Notes: generated by a model from the sequence alone, not told the origin. Counted from the first letter of the stretch, positions 31,694 through 40,791 are shown. The stretch is 64,000 bases of DNA from Pseudomonas sp. UFMG81 (GCF_015354575.1 NZ_JACAFQ010000007.1:1-64000); one strand, 5' to 3'. Program-made: numbers and translations.

Positions 31694-32484
31694 GTATTTG
31701 TCTGCAAGGGGCCGGTCTGCGCCATGGCCAGGTCCAGGCCCTGCACGCCATCGACCTGCGTATCGAAAAGGGCGAACGGGTAGCGATCATCGGCCCGTCC
31801 GGGGCTGGCAAGTCCAGCCTGCTGCACCTGATGGCCACCGCCGTGCAACCCAGTAGCGGGCAACTGCAACTGCTCGACAGCCAACCCTGGGCCTTGTCGG
31901 CGCATGCCCGGCAGCGCCTGCGCGCCCGGGTCGCGCTGGTGCACCAGGCACCGCCACTGCCGCCGCGCCAGCGGGTGGTGACGGCGGTGCTGGCCGGGCG
32001 GCTGGGGCAGTGGAGCACCCTGCGTGGCCTGCTCAACCTGCTGCACCCCAGCGATGTGCCGGGCGCGCGCCAGGCACTCGCCGAACTGGGGCTGGCGGAC
32101 AAGTTGTTCGTTCAGTGCGGGCAGTTGTCCGGTGGCCAGTTGCAGCGGGTCGGCATCGCCCGGGCGTTGTACCAGCAGCCGGAGGTAATGCTGGCCGATG
32201 AGCCGGTGTCGGCGATGGACCCGGTGCTGGCCGACCATAGCCTGGGGCTGCTCAATCGCCACGCCGTGGCCCATGGCGTGACCCTGGTGGCCAGCCTGCA
32301 CGCGGTGGAGCTGGCGTTGGCGCACTTCCCTCGGGTCATCGGCATCCGCGAGGGCCAGGTGGCCTTCGATTGCCCGGCGCAGGCGGTGAGCGAAAGCCTG
32401 CTCGATGCGCTCTACGCCAATGAGCAGCTGGTTTCGCCGGTTGTGGCCGGCCCGACGCTGACGGTGCAGATTCCGCGATGCTGA
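31690..32484 (+). CDS. ABC importer ATP-binding protein (PhnC-like), putative selenate transport
   Basis: A 264-aa ATPase: Walker A GPSGAGKSS (about 37-45), Q-loop VHQAPPLPP, signature LSGGQLQRVGIARAL, Walker B VMLADEP and H-switch ASLHAVE. It resembles PhnC of phosphonate importers. The GTG start at 31690 overlaps the binding-protein stop (GTGA), and its 3' end overlaps the first permease by 7 bp, so the whole set is translationally coupled. Confidence 0.88.
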   Translation: MSICLQGAGLRHGQVQALHAIDLRIEKGERVAIIGPSGAGKSSLLHLMATAVQPSSGQLQLLDSQPWALSAHARQRLRARVALVHQAPPLPPRQRVVTAVLAGRLGQWSTLRGLLNLLHPSDVPGARQALAELGLADKLFVQCGQLSGGQLQRVGIARALYQQPEVMLADEPVSAMDPVLADHSLGLLNRHAVAHGVTLVASLHAVELALAHFPRVIGIREGQVAFDCPAQAVSESLLDALYANEQLVSPVVAGPTLTVQIPRC

Positions 32485-33305
32485 AGCGTGATACCCGCGA
32501 CCCTGCGGCGCTGCCCCGCCTGCTGCTGACTGTGTTGTGCCTGGCCGTGCTGTGGCCGGGGCTTCACTTGAGCGAATTGAACCCCGGCGTACTGCTGCAG
32601 GCGGAAAACCGTCAGCAGATGGCCAGCTTCGTCAGCGCGTTCTGGCCGCCGGCCCATGACCGCGATTTTCTTGCCCTGCTGTGGCAGGCCACCTTGCAGA
32701 CGCTGGCCGTCGCCACCGCCGGCATGACCTTGGCGCTGCTGCTGGCGGTACCAGCCAGCCTGCTGGCCAGCCGCGCGCTGTCGCTGCGCGCCGCGTCCCG
32801 TGGCGGCAAGCCGGGCTTCTGGTCGCGCACCTTGCGCCTGCCGGTGCGTGGCCTGCTGGTGTTCCTGCGCAGCGTGCCCGAAATCGTCTGGGCGCTGCTG
32901 TTCGTGCGCGCCGTGGGCCTGGGCCCGACCGCCGGGGTGCTGGCCATCGCCATCACCTACGCCGGCATGCTCGGCAAGGTCTATGCGGAAATCTTCGAAT
33001 CGGTCGACCAGCGCCCGGCCCACGCCTTGCTGCAAGCCGGTAGCGGGCGGTTGGCGGCGTTCTGCTACGGCATCTTGCCCAACGCGGTGGCCGAGCTGGT
33101 GTCGTACACCGTGTATCGCTGGGAGTGCGCGGTGCGCGCCTCGGTGGTGATGGGCTTCGTCGGCGCCGGTGGGCTGGGCCAGCAGATCGACTTGTCGATG
33201 CGCATGTTCGCCGGCGCCGAGGTGGCGAGCATGCTGCTGGCGTTCCTGGTGCTGGTGATCCTGGCCGACCTGCTCAGCCGCCTGCTACGCGGGAGGCTGG
33301 CATGA
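32478..33305 (+). CDS. ABC importer permease 1 (PhnE-like), putative selenate transport
   Basis: A 275-aa inner-membrane permease with about six hydrophobic segments. The coupling (EAA-type) loop is APAHALLQAGSGRLAAFCYGI in outline, with VGAGGLGQQIDL further on, as in PhnE proteins. A long first periplasmic loop (LNPGVLLQAENRQQMASFVS) is typical of the family. It works with the next gene as a heterodimer. Confidence 0.87.
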   Translation: MLKRDTRDPAALPRLLLTVLCLAVLWPGLHLSELNPGVLLQAENRQQMASFVSAFWPPAHDRDFLALLWQATLQTLAVATAGMTLALLLAVPASLLASRALSLRAASRGGKPGFWSRTLRLPVRGLLVFLRSVPEIVWALLFVRAVGLGPTAGVLAIAITYAGMLGKVYAEIFESVDQRPAHALLQAGSGRLAAFCYGILPNAVAELVSYTVYRWECAVRASVVMGFVGAGGLGQQIDLSMRMFAGAEVASMLLAFLVLVILADLLSRLLRGRLA

Positions 33306-34069
33306 GCCGGGCGCTCAACCTGTTGGTGTTGGCGGGTCTCGTGGCGGTAGTGGTCGCCTCGTTCGGGTATCTGGAACTCGACCTGCAGGCCGTGATCGGC
33401 AATGGCGGGTTGGGGCAGATGGGCGAGTATGCCGGGCGCTTCCTGCACCCGGACCTGTCCCTGGGCCATCTGCGGGCGGTAGGCTGGGGCGCGCTGGAAA
33501 CCTTGGCGATGTCCGGGCTGGGCACCTTGCTGGCGATGCTGCTCGGGATGCTGCTGGCGCTCCCTGCCGCCGGGCGTTTCGGCTGGCCGCTACAGGGGGC
33601 GGCGCGGCTGTTGCTCAATGCGCTGCGGGCGATCCCTGAGCTGGTGTGGGCGGCCTTGACCGTGCTGGCCGCCGGGTTGGGGCCCAATGCCGGCACCCTG
33701 GCGTTGGCGCTGCACACCGCTGGCGTGCTCGGCCGGCTGTTCGCCGAAGCGTTGGAGAATGCGCCGCCCGAGCCCGCCGCAGCGATCCGCCTGCAAGGGG
33801 GCAGCCAGGTCGCGGCGTTCTGCTTCGGCACCTTGCCCAACCTCTGGCCCCAGTTGCTGGCCTACAGCCTCTATCGCTGGGAGAACAACATCCGCATGGC
33901 CAGCGTGCTGGGCTTTGTCGGTGCGGGTGGGTTGGGGCAGATGCTCTACACCACCCTGAGCCTGTTCCAGGAAGCCCAGGCCAGCACGGTGATCATCGCC
34001 ATGCTGGTGCTGGTGCTGCTGGTGGATGCGTTCAGCGACCTGCTGCGCCAGCGCTTCGTGCGCGCCTGA
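33302..34069 (+). CDS. ABC importer permease 2 (PhnE-like), putative selenate transport
   Basis: A 255-aa second permease. Hydrophobic segments start at LNLLVLAGLVAVVVASFGYL. The loop AAAIRLQGGSQVAAFCFGTL and the VGAGGLGQMLYTT motif parallel those of permease 1, so the pair arose by duplication. The ATG overlaps the previous stop (ATGA). It ends the operon and converges with olsA, 3 bp apart, with no clear terminator between. Confidence 0.87.
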   Translation: MSRALNLLVLAGLVAVVVASFGYLELDLQAVIGNGGLGQMGEYAGRFLHPDLSLGHLRAVGWGALETLAMSGLGTLLAMLLGMLLALPAAGRFGWPLQGAARLLLNALRAIPELVWAALTVLAAGLGPNAGTLALALHTAGVLGRLFAEALENAPPEPAAAIRLQGGSQVAAFCFGTLPNLWPQLLAYSLYRWENNIRMASVLGFVGAGGLGQMLYTTLSLFQEAQASTVIIAMLVLVLLVDAFSDLLRQRFVRA

Positions 34070-34072
34070 GTG

Positions 34073-34861
34073 TCAGGCCGCGCGCGCCTGGCGGCGTGGC
34101 GCGGTGTCCACGGCCTGGGCGCCGAACAAGGTCAGCTGGATCGCCTGTTGCGCCTGGAACGCCAGCGCGGCGCGCTCCTTGCCGGCACTGCTGACCGGCG
34201 CCAGCAGGTGGATCACCACTTCGCCGCGGTCCTGCCGGAACAGGCGCATCAGGTGCGACACCAGATCGTCCTCGCCAATGAACGGCGCGATCAGGTCCGG
34301 CTCGCCGCCGCGCAGGTACTGGATCGCCACCGGCTGCAAGGGCGTGGCGTGGTCGATGGCGCCCGCCAGCAGGCGCCCGTGGAAGGTGCGCAGGCTGCGG
34401 CCATCGGTGGTGGTGCCTTCGGGGAAGATCAGCAGTGGCTGTTGCTGGCCCAGTTGGCCGGCGATCTGTTCGCGCAGGCGCTGGCCGTCGCCGCCACCGC
34501 GGCGGATGAACAGGGTGCCGGCCTTTTCGGCCAGCCAGCCGGCCAGCGGCCAGTGGCGCACTTCGGCCTTGGACAGGAACGACAGTGGGGTGAGCATGCC
34601 CAGCAGTGGGATGTCGGTCCACGACACATGGTTGCTGACCCACAGCATCGGCCGTTGCGGCAACTCGCCGACCACCCGCACCTCGAAGGGCAGGGCGCCG
34701 ACCAGGCGCTGCATGAACAGGCGGGTCCAGCGTTGGCGGCGCTCCAGCGGAGCCTTCAACCCCACGCGCTCGCCCAGGGCGATGATGCCGGCCAACACCA
34801 GCCCCAATGCCAGGACCATGAACAACCGCAGCAGGCGGGCGCTGGCCCGCAGGCTCGGCAT
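34073..34861 (-). CDS. olsA: Lyso-ornithine lipid O-acyltransferase OlsA (PlsC family)
   Basis: OlsA adds the second acyl chain to lyso-ornithine lipid. The 262-aa protein has an N-terminal membrane anchor (LLRLFMVLALGLVLAGIIA) and PlsC motifs NHVSWTDIP (HX4D) and FPEGTTTDG. The ATG at 34861 overlaps the olsB stop by one base (TGATG). Pairing with olsB decides OlsA over a general PlsC enzyme. Ornithine lipids are phosphorus-free membrane lipids commonly made under phosphate limitation. Confidence 0.88.
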   Translation of the reverse strand: MPSLRASARLLRLFMVLALGLVLAGIIALGERVGLKAPLERRQRWTRLFMQRLVGALPFEVRVVGELPQRPMLWVSNHVSWTDIPLLGMLTPLSFLSKAEVRHWPLAGWLAEKAGTLFIRRGGGDGQRLREQIAGQLGQQQPLLIFPEGTTTDGRSLRTFHGRLLAGAIDHATPLQPVAIQYLRGGEPDLIAPFIGEDDLVSHLMRLFRQDRGEVVIHLLAPVSSAGKERAALAFQAQQAIQLTLFGAQAVDTAPRRQARAA

Positions 34862-35616
34862 CAGACCGCCGCCTTGAAGTGGCGGGCGTAGCGCGGGCAG
34901 AGGTCGTCGCGTTTGAGCAGGATGAACACGTCGGCGACCTGGAAGTCCTCGTCCCAGCACGGCTCGCCACAGATCTTCGCGCCCAGGCGCATGTAGGCCT
35001 TGAGCAGCGGCGGCATCTCGGTGATGACGTTGCCGGGGATGTCCAGGGTGGGCAGCGGATTCTTCGGCTCGGCGCGCAGGTGCTCGGTGCACAGGTAGCG
35101 TTCGCGCAGGCGCTGCATGATCGCGTGGGCCTGGATGCCGCCGTCCTGCATGGGGATGCTGGCGCAGCCCATCAGGTAGCTGTAGCGGCCCTCGTTGAGC
35201 ACTTCGGCCAGCTCCCCCCAGAGCACGGCGATGGTGCCGCCGTTGCGGTAGTCGGCGTCGACGCAGGTGCGGCCCAGTTCGAGGATCGGCCCTTGCAGCT
35301 GCAGCAGCCCGTGCAGGCGGAATTCTTCTTCGCTGTAGAAGCGCCCCAGGCTGCTGGCGGCCTGGTGGTCGAGCAGGCGAGTGGTGGCGACCAGTTGGCC
35401 GGTGGCCAGGTCGCGCACGCCGATGTGGCGGCAGTGGATGTCGTAGTCGTCCATGTCCAGGCCCTGTTCGGCGCCCTTGAGCTTGGCCTTGAATTCGGCG
35501 CTGAACACCTTGAAACGCAGGGCCTGTGCTTCCTGCAAGGCCGCGGCGCCGACCAGGCGTTCGGCTTGCAGACGGCGTTCAGTGCTGTTGTCGCCAGAGC
35601 GAGCGATCCGAGTCAT
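34861..35616 (-). CDS. olsB: L-ornithine N-alpha-acyltransferase OlsB
   Basis: OlsB transfers a 3-hydroxyacyl group from ACP to ornithine, the first step of ornithine lipid synthesis. The 251-aa protein has the GNAT-like fold of this family: [47 protein letters not shown] and [35 protein letters not shown] in sequence. The start is the ATG at 35616 with GGAG upstream; an in-frame ATG at 35640 would add 8 residues. Divergent from the acyl-CoA dehydrogenase-like gene. Confidence 0.9.
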   Translation of the reverse strand: MTRIARSGDNSTERRLQAERLVGAAALQEAQALRFKVFSAEFKAKLKGAEQGLDMDDYDIHCRHIGVRDLATGQLVATTRLLDHQAASSLGRFYSEEEFRLHGLLQLQGPILELGRTCVDADYRNGGTIAVLWGELAEVLNEGRYSYLMGCASIPMQDGGIQAHAIMQRLRERYLCTEHLRAEPKNPLPTLDIPGNVITEMPPLLKAYMRLGAKICGEPCWDEDFQVADVFILLKRDDLCPRYARHFKAAV

Positions 35617-35690
35617 TGCGAGTCTCCATAAGCCAGCCAAAGGGTTGCGGCCGGTCGGCTTTGTTGTGCAAAGTCAGCCTAGGTACGCCC

Positions 35691-35732
35691 GGTGTCACCC
35701 CCGTGAATCTTTGGTGATGCTTGCGTGACACC
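35691..35732. promoter_or_regulatory. Inverted repeat in the olsB / acyl-CoA-dehydrogenase-like divergent promoter region
   Basis: GGTGTCAC (35691-35698) and GTGACACC (35725-35732) face each other across 26 bp, between the two divergent starts. The centre contains TTTGGTGATGC. A regulator-binding role is possible but unproven; no clear Pho box was found. Confidence 0.3.
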
Positions 35733-35752
35733 CCTTTCTCGAGGAGCTTGCG

Positions 35753-36640
35753 ATGGCCTGGTTGCAACGTATCAACGACCCCCTGCGCCACCCGCTGGCG
35801 GCCACCCTGGGCGAAACCTATGCCGCCGTGCTGGAGCGGCTGGGTGCGGTGGCGCCGTTCGAGCTGGCGGTGCTCGGTGGGCGGGCCATGGCCACCCCAG
35901 GCTTGGCCTTCCTCATGGGTTACCAGGCTGCCCTGCGCGTGCTCTGGCCCAGTGCGCCGGCCAGCCTTGGCGCCTTGTGCGCCACCGAGCGGCGCAGCGT
36001 GCGCCCGGCCGACATGCATACCCGTCTCGACGGGTTGCGCCTGACCGGCAGCAAGGACTTCGTCACCGCCGGGCTGGACGCCGAATGGCTGTTGGTGGCA
36101 GCGCGCAGCGAAGGGCCGGGCGAGGCGCCGCGGCTGCAGCTGGCGGTGGTCTACCCCGGTGAGCAGGGGGTGCGGCTCGAGGCCTTGCCGACCCTGCCGC
36201 TGATGCCTGAGGTCGGGCACGGCCGCCTGGTGATGGACGGCGCGGCCTGCGAGTTGCTGGCCGGTGATGGCTGGGATGACTACGTCAAGCCTTTCCGCTC
36301 CCTCGAAGACCTGTATGTGCTCGCCGCGCTGGTGGGCTGGCTGCACGGTGTGGCCCAGGAGTGTGGCTGGCCGCAAGGCGTGCGTTTGCGCCTCGTCGGG
36401 TTGCTGGCGGCTTGCGCCGAGGGCAGCCGGCAATGCGCCGACAGTGTGGCGTGTCATCTGTTGCTGGGTGGGCTGTTTGCCCAGTTCGCCAGCCTGCGCG
36501 GTGAGATCGACCAGGCGTTGGCGGCCGGGCCGGCGCAGTGGGCGCAGCTGTGGCAGCGTGACCAGGGGCTGCTGGCGCTGGCCACTGCGGCCCGTGACAA
36601 GCGGCTGGCCAAGGCCTGGGCGGCTGCGGGATTGTCATGA
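35753..36640 (+). CDS. Acyl-CoA dehydrogenase-like protein, short form
   Basis: A 295-aa protein whose first half has the beta-domain pattern of acyl-CoA dehydrogenases (LDGLRLTGSKDFVTAGLDAEW). The second half is all-alpha. It is about 90 residues shorter than a normal family member, and the usual N-terminal alpha domain with the ...Y-x-G-x-G... entry is reduced. A conventional catalytic Glu region is not evident, so it may not be a true dehydrogenase. The ATG has GAGGAG 7-8 nt upstream. Partner or substrate unknown. Confidence 0.72.
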   Translation: MAWLQRINDPLRHPLAATLGETYAAVLERLGAVAPFELAVLGGRAMATPGLAFLMGYQAALRVLWPSAPASLGALCATERRSVRPADMHTRLDGLRLTGSKDFVTAGLDAEWLLVAARSEGPGEAPRLQLAVVYPGEQGVRLEALPTLPLMPEVGHGRLVMDGAACELLAGDGWDDYVKPFRSLEDLYVLAALVGWLHGVAQECGWPQGVRLRLVGLLAACAEGSRQCADSVACHLLLGGLFAQFASLRGEIDQALAAGPAQWAQLWQRDQGLLALATAARDKRLAKAWAAAGLS

Positions 36641-36686
36641 AAGTTTGAGAGGGTGGGTGATCCGTTGAACCCGGGCCGCTATGCGG

Positions 36687-36776
36687 CCCTTTCGCGGGCA
36701 AGCCCGCTCCCACAGGTACAGCGTTGTTCTCAGGAGCAGCGCCGCACCTGTGGGAGCGGGCTTGCCCGCGAAAGGG
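36687..36776. repeat. REPIN with 31-bp perfect arms
   Basis: 36687-36717 and 36746-36776 are exact inverse copies containing the GTGGGAGCGGGCTTG core and CCCGCGAAAGGG tail. The right arm ends 32 bp before the serine hydrolase start, so part of the leader of that gene derives from the repeat. Confidence 0.92.
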
Positions 36777-36807
36777 CTGCAAGGCAGCGCCAATCAAGGC
36801 GATCAAG

Positions 36808-37893
36808 ATGAAGGCAGCGTGGTTGATCCTGGCAATGCTGGTGAGCCCCGCCTGGGCCGAAGACTGGCCCATGCCCACCTGGCCGGTCGACCCCGCCGCG
36901 ATCGACTGGAAAGCCGTCGATACCTACGCCTTCCCCGCGCGCAGCCCCGACCGCAACGGTATCCGCACCGACGCCCTGCTGATCATCCGCGATGGCCGCA
37001 TCCTCTACGAGCGCTACGCCGCGCCTACCCGCGCCGACACCCCGCACCTGACCTGGTCGGTGAGCAAGAGCGTGCTGGCCACGGTGATGGGCGTGGCCTA
37101 CAGCGAGCGGCGGTTCACCCTCGACGATCCGGCCGTACGCTTTTATCCCGCGCTGCAAGGCCACCCGCAACTGCGCCTGAAGGACCTGCTGCACTGGGCC
37201 AGCGGCCTGGCCTGGCAGGAGGACTACGAGTACGCGCCGCTGAAGTCGTCGGTGGTGGCCATGCTCTACACCCGTGGCCGTGCCGACATGGCCGCGTACG
37301 CCGCGGCGAAGCCCGCCGCCAGCGCGCCCGGCCAGCACTTCGTGTATTCCAGTGGCGACAGCAACCTGCTCGCCGCCAGCCTGCGCGGCATGCTCGAAGC
37401 GGGGCAATACGCCGACTATCCCTGGCAGGCGCTGTTCACCCCGCTGGGTATCGACAGCGCGGTCTGGGAGCGCGACGCGGCGGGCACCTACGTGGGCTCT
37501 TCCTACCTTTACCTGAGCGCTCGCGACCTGGCGCGCATCGGCCTGTTGATGCAACGCGACGGGCGCTGGGGCGGGCGGCAATTGCTGCCCGCCGACTGGG
37601 TGGCGTTCAACCGCACCCTGTTCACTCAGGCCGAGCCGTTGCCCGGCGAAGCCAATCCCGGTGGCCACTGGTGGCTCAACCAGCCGTTGCCGGGCCAGCC
37701 CCGGCCATGGCCGGCCGCGCCGGCGGACACCTTCGCCGCCCTCGGCCACTGGGGCCAGGCGTTGTATGTGTTGCCGGCGCAAAAACTGGTGATCGTGCGC
37801 TATGCCGATGACCGCGACGGTAGCTACGGCCACAACGAGTTGATCAAGCGGGTGCTGGCCGCGCTGGCCGCGCTGGCCGGGGAGGGCGCATGA
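36808..37893 (+). CDS. Periplasmic serine hydrolase, beta-lactamase/class C PBP family
   Basis: A 361-aa protein with a signal peptide (MKAAWLILAMLVSPAWA). Active-site motifs are SVSK (nucleophile Ser, SxxK), YSSGDSN (YxN-type Tyr) and HWG near the C-terminus (in place of KTG). This places it with class C-like hydrolases or esterases; NylB-type enzymes share the pattern. Substrate unknown; resistance should not be assumed. The ATG at 36808 avoids an upstream in-frame start that would translate the REP. It overlaps the next gene by 4 bp (ATGA). Confidence 0.87.
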   Translation: MKAAWLILAMLVSPAWAEDWPMPTWPVDPAAIDWKAVDTYAFPARSPDRNGIRTDALLIIRDGRILYERYAAPTRADTPHLTWSVSKSVLATVMGVAYSERRFTLDDPAVRFYPALQGHPQLRLKDLLHWASGLAWQEDYEYAPLKSSVVAMLYTRGRADMAAYAAAKPAASAPGQHFVYSSGDSNLLAASLRGMLEAGQYADYPWQALFTPLGIDSAVWERDAAGTYVGSSYLYLSARDLARIGLLMQRDGRWGGRQLLPADWVAFNRTLFTQAEPLPGEANPGGHWWLNQPLPGQPRPWPAAPADTFAALGHWGQALYVLPAQKLVIVRYADDRDGSYGHNELIKRVLAALAALAGEGA

Positions 37894-38186
37894 AACGGAT
37901 TTTCCTGCTGTTGGCGCTGGCCCTGCTGGCCTGGGCCTGGCATGAGCGCCAGGCGCTGGCGGACTTCCCCGGCATCCTCTCGGCCTATTCGGCCAAGGAG
38001 TATTGCTCCTGCCGCTATGTCATGGGCTTCGACCCGGCGTACTGCCGGGGTTATGTACAGCAATACCTGCCGCTGGGGCTGCTCGAGGAGGACAACACCC
38101 GGCGCTTGGTCCGCGCCGAAGGCCTGGGCCGTGGCAACCAGGCGCAGTGGCAGGGCCCGCGCGAGGGCTGCCGCTTGCTGCCGTGA
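37890..38186 (+). CDS. Small secreted/anchored hypothetical protein, Cys-rich
   Basis: A 98-aa protein with a hydrophobic N-terminus (RIFLLLALALLAWAW) that may be a signal anchor. A compact domain follows with EYCSCRYVMG, AYCRGYVQQYLP and a late EGCRLLP, giving four to five cysteines for disulfides in the periplasm. Start overlaps the serine hydrolase stop, so they are co-translated and may act together. No family recognised. Confidence 0.75.
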   Translation: MKRIFLLLALALLAWAWHERQALADFPGILSAYSAKEYCSCRYVMGFDPAYCRGYVQQYLPLGLLEEDNTRRLVRAEGLGRGNQAQWQGPREGCRLLP

Positions 38187-38230
38187 AACCGGGCGGGTAA
38201 GGTTGACGGCCTTATGTAACAGGATTTCAC

Positions 38231-38824
38231 ATGTTCAAGCCGTCCCGTCTGCTGCCCTCGCTGCTGCTCCCCCTGTTCATGGCCGTTGGCCTGCCCGCCC
38301 ATGCCAACTGGCACCTGGACGGCGAATCGTCACGGCTGTCTTTCGTCACCGGCAAGAACGGCAATATTGCCGAGGTGAACCGTTTCCTGGTGCTGCACGG
38401 CAAGGTCGACCGCAAGGGCGCGGCCGAGCTGAGCATCGAAATGGACTCGGTCAGCAGCGGCATCCCGCTGCGTGACGAGCGCCTGCGCGACAACCTGTTC
38501 GAGGTGGAGCGCTTCGCCGAGGGTACGGTGCAGGCGCAGATCGACCTGGGGCCGATCAACGACCTGGCCAATGGCGCGCAGCTGGAATTGCGCCTGCCGG
38601 TGAGCGTCACCGTGCACGGCCAGACCCACAGCTACGACACCCTGCTGTTGGCCATGCGCCTGGACGAGCGGCGTTTCCAGGTGGTGACCCTGGAGCCGCT
38701 GGTGCTGCGCGCCGAGCATTTCGGCCTGCTGCCGGGGCTTCAGACCTTGCGCAAGCTCGCCGGGCTCAAGTCGATCAACCCGTCGGTGCCGGTGAGCGCG
38801 GTGCTGATCTTCAACGCCCGCTGA
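38231..38824 (+). CDS. YceI-family periplasmic protein
   Basis: A 197-aa protein with a signal peptide (LLPSLLLPLFMAVGLPAHA) and a YceI-type lipocalin-like beta-barrel: NWHLDGESSRLSFVTGKNGNIAEVNRF in outline, then FEVERFAEGTVQAQI. YceI proteins bind long isoprenoid or amphiphilic ligands. The ATG has AGGA 8 nt before it. The next gene begins one base after its stop, suggesting a shared transcript. Confidence 0.85.
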   Translation: MFKPSRLLPSLLLPLFMAVGLPAHANWHLDGESSRLSFVTGKNGNIAEVNRFLVLHGKVDRKGAAELSIEMDSVSSGIPLRDERLRDNLFEVERFAEGTVQAQIDLGPINDLANGAQLELRLPVSVTVHGQTHSYDTLLLAMRLDERRFQVVTLEPLVLRAEHFGLLPGLQTLRKLAGLKSINPSVPVSAVLIFNAR

Positions 38825-38825
38825 C

Positions 38826-39983
38826 ATGCCGGGGCCGGTCTTCCCCTGGCGCGATGGCAACCAGTTCGAACTGCTGGTCGACGGCCCTGAGTTCTTCCCG
38901 CGCATGCTCCTGGCGATCGTGCGCGCCGAATTCCAGGTCGACCTGGAACTCTATCTGGTGGAGGCCGGTGCCTGCGCCGAAGCGGTGGTGGATGCCCTGG
39001 AGCAGGCTGCCCGGCGTGGCGTGCGAGTGCGCTGCCTGTTCGACGACTACGGCTCGCTGGCCTTCCCCACGGCCTTGCGCCAACGCTTGCTGGACGCCGG
39101 TGTGTACCTGCGCTGGTACAACCGCCTGCGCTGGCGCCGAGGCTTGCGCAACCTGTACCGCGACCACCGCAAGTTGTTGCTGGTGGATGAGCGTTGGGCG
39201 GTGGTCGGCGGCACGGGTGTCACCGACGAATTCTGGCAGCCCGCTGAGGACACCAGCGACTGGCACGAAGTGATGGTGGGCATCCAGGGACCGCTGGTCA
39301 GCGACTGGCAGCTGTTGTTCGACCGCCAGTGGACCGCCAACCAACGGCGCACTGCCTGGCGCCCGCCGGAGGGCTTCGGCCTGCCACGTCTGCCGCAGGT
39401 GCCGGCGCAAGGCCAGGGCATGGGTCGGGTGGCCTACGCCGACGCCCGCCAGCACAAGGACATCCTGCATGCGCTGGTGCGGGCGCTGAACAGCGGCCAG
39501 CAACGCGTGTGGCTGGCCACGCCGTACTTCTTGCCCACCTTCAGCGTGCGCCGTTCGCTGCGCCGGGCGGCGCAGAAGGGCGTCGACGTGCGCCTGCTGC
39601 TCACTGGCCCGCGCACCGATCACCCGGCGGTGCGCTACGCCGGCCACCGTTACTACCCCAGGTTGCTGCGCGCTGGGGTACGGATCTTCGAGTACCAGCC
39701 GTGTTTCCTGCACCTGAAGATGGTGCTGGTGGACGACTGGGTCAGCGTGGGGTCGTGCAACTTCGACCACTGGAACCTGCGCTTCAACCTCGAGGCCAAC
39801 GTCGAAGCACTCGACCCCGCGCTGACCGCCGCCGTGGCCGCCAGCTTCGAACGCGACTTCGGGTTGAGCGAGGAAGTCGACCTGGCGCGCTGGCATGCCC
39901 GGCCGCTATGGCGGCGGGCGCAGCAGCGGTTGTGGGGCTGGCTCGACCGGGTGGTGGCCAACCTGCTTAACCGTCGCGACTAG
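38826..39983 (+). CDS. Phospholipase-D-family enzyme, cardiolipin synthase B-like
   Basis: A 385-aa protein with two HKD motifs: HRKLLLVDERWAVVGGTGV near residue 115 and HLKMVLVDDWVSVGSCNFD near 297. These form one PLD active site. The length and the RWYNRLRW and YRDHRKL context match ClsB-type cardiolipin synthases, which join phosphatidyl groups in the inner membrane. There is no long N-terminal membrane anchor, as in ClsB. A different phosphatidyltransferase is possible. Confidence 0.85.
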   Translation: MPGPVFPWRDGNQFELLVDGPEFFPRMLLAIVRAEFQVDLELYLVEAGACAEAVVDALEQAARRGVRVRCLFDDYGSLAFPTALRQRLLDAGVYLRWYNRLRWRRGLRNLYRDHRKLLLVDERWAVVGGTGVTDEFWQPAEDTSDWHEVMVGIQGPLVSDWQLLFDRQWTANQRRTAWRPPEGFGLPRLPQVPAQGQGMGRVAYADARQHKDILHALVRALNSGQQRVWLATPYFLPTFSVRRSLRRAAQKGVDVRLLLTGPRTDHPAVRYAGHRYYPRLLRAGVRIFEYQPCFLHLKMVLVDDWVSVGSCNFDHWNLRFNLEANVEALDPALTAAVAASFERDFGLSEEVDLARWHARPLWRRAQQRLWGWLDRVVANLLNRRD

Positions 39984-40057
39984 CGGCGTATATCGCTGCC
40001 CGGCAAAGCGGACTATCGTGCTGGGATTGATCCCTAGCAACGGAAGGAGTGGATGCG

Positions 40058-40636
40058 ATGACGGCGAAGAAAATTCTCATGCTGGTGGGTGATTACGTCG
40101 AGGACTACGAGGTGATGGTGCCGTTCCAGGCGCTGGCCATGGTTGGCCATACCGTCCACGCGGTGTGCCCGGAGAAAATTGCCGGGCAGACCGTACGCAC
40201 GGCGATCCACGACTTCGAGGGCGAGCAGACCTACAGCGAGAAGCCCGGGCACAACTTCGCCCTGAACTACGACTTCGTCCAGGTGCGCGCCGAAAGCTAT
40301 GACGCGCTGCTGATCCCTGGCGGACGGGCACCGGAGTACCTGCGCCTGAATGAGAAAGTGCTGGAGCTGGTAAGAGCGTTCGACCAGGCAGGCAAGCCGA
40401 TTGCGGCGGTGTGCCATGGCGCGCAACTGCTGGCGGCGGCCGGGGTGCTGGAAGGGCGTGAATGCAGCGCTTACCCGGCGTGTGCTCCGGAGGTGCGCCT
40501 GGCCGGTGGCACGTTCATCGATATCGCGGTGGACCAGGCGCATGTGGACGGCAATTTGGTTACCGCGCCGGCGTGGCCTGCGCACCCGGCGTGGCTGGCG
40601 GCGTTCTTGAAAGTATTGGGCACCCGTATCGCCTGA
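40058..40636 (+). CDS. DJ-1/PfpI-family protein
   Basis: A 192-aa protein with the flavodoxin-like DJ-1/PfpI fold: [34 protein letters not shown] and the nucleophile elbow [11 protein letters not shown] (Cys-His). The family contains glyoxalases, proteases and chaperones; which applies is not visible. The ATG at 40058 has GGAAGGAG 8 nt upstream; a GTG 9 bases earlier overlaps that site. Confidence 0.88.
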   Translation: MTAKKILMLVGDYVEDYEVMVPFQALAMVGHTVHAVCPEKIAGQTVRTAIHDFEGEQTYSEKPGHNFALNYDFVQVRAESYDALLIPGGRAPEYLRLNEKVLELVRAFDQAGKPIAAVCHGAQLLAAAGVLEGRECSAYPACAPEVRLAGGTFIDIAVDQAHVDGNLVTAPAWPAHPAWLAAFLKVLGTRIA

Positions 40637-40673
40637 CAGGGCCTGCTCGCTGGCAAGCTAGCGCTCAGCTTTT

Positions 40674-40791
40674 CTGTAGGAGCGGCCTTGTGTCGCGAAA
40701 GGGGCGCGCAGCGCCCCCAGGATCTCAAGTACACCTCCAGACTGCTGGGGCCGCTTCGCGACCCTTTCGCGACACAAGGCCGCTCCTACAG
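40674..40791. repeat. REPIN, GTAGGAGCGGCCTTG family, copy 2
   Basis: CTGTAGGAGCGGCCTTGTGT at the left and its inverse at the right, with inner CGCGAAAGGG/CCCTTTCGCG blocks and a GC-rich centre. It lies between convergent genes. Confidence 0.9.

Noticed and set aside
36808..37893. Calling the serine hydrolase an antibiotic-resistance beta-lactamase
   Set aside because: HWG replaces KTG and the overall pattern fits esterase/amidase-type relatives; no support for resistance.
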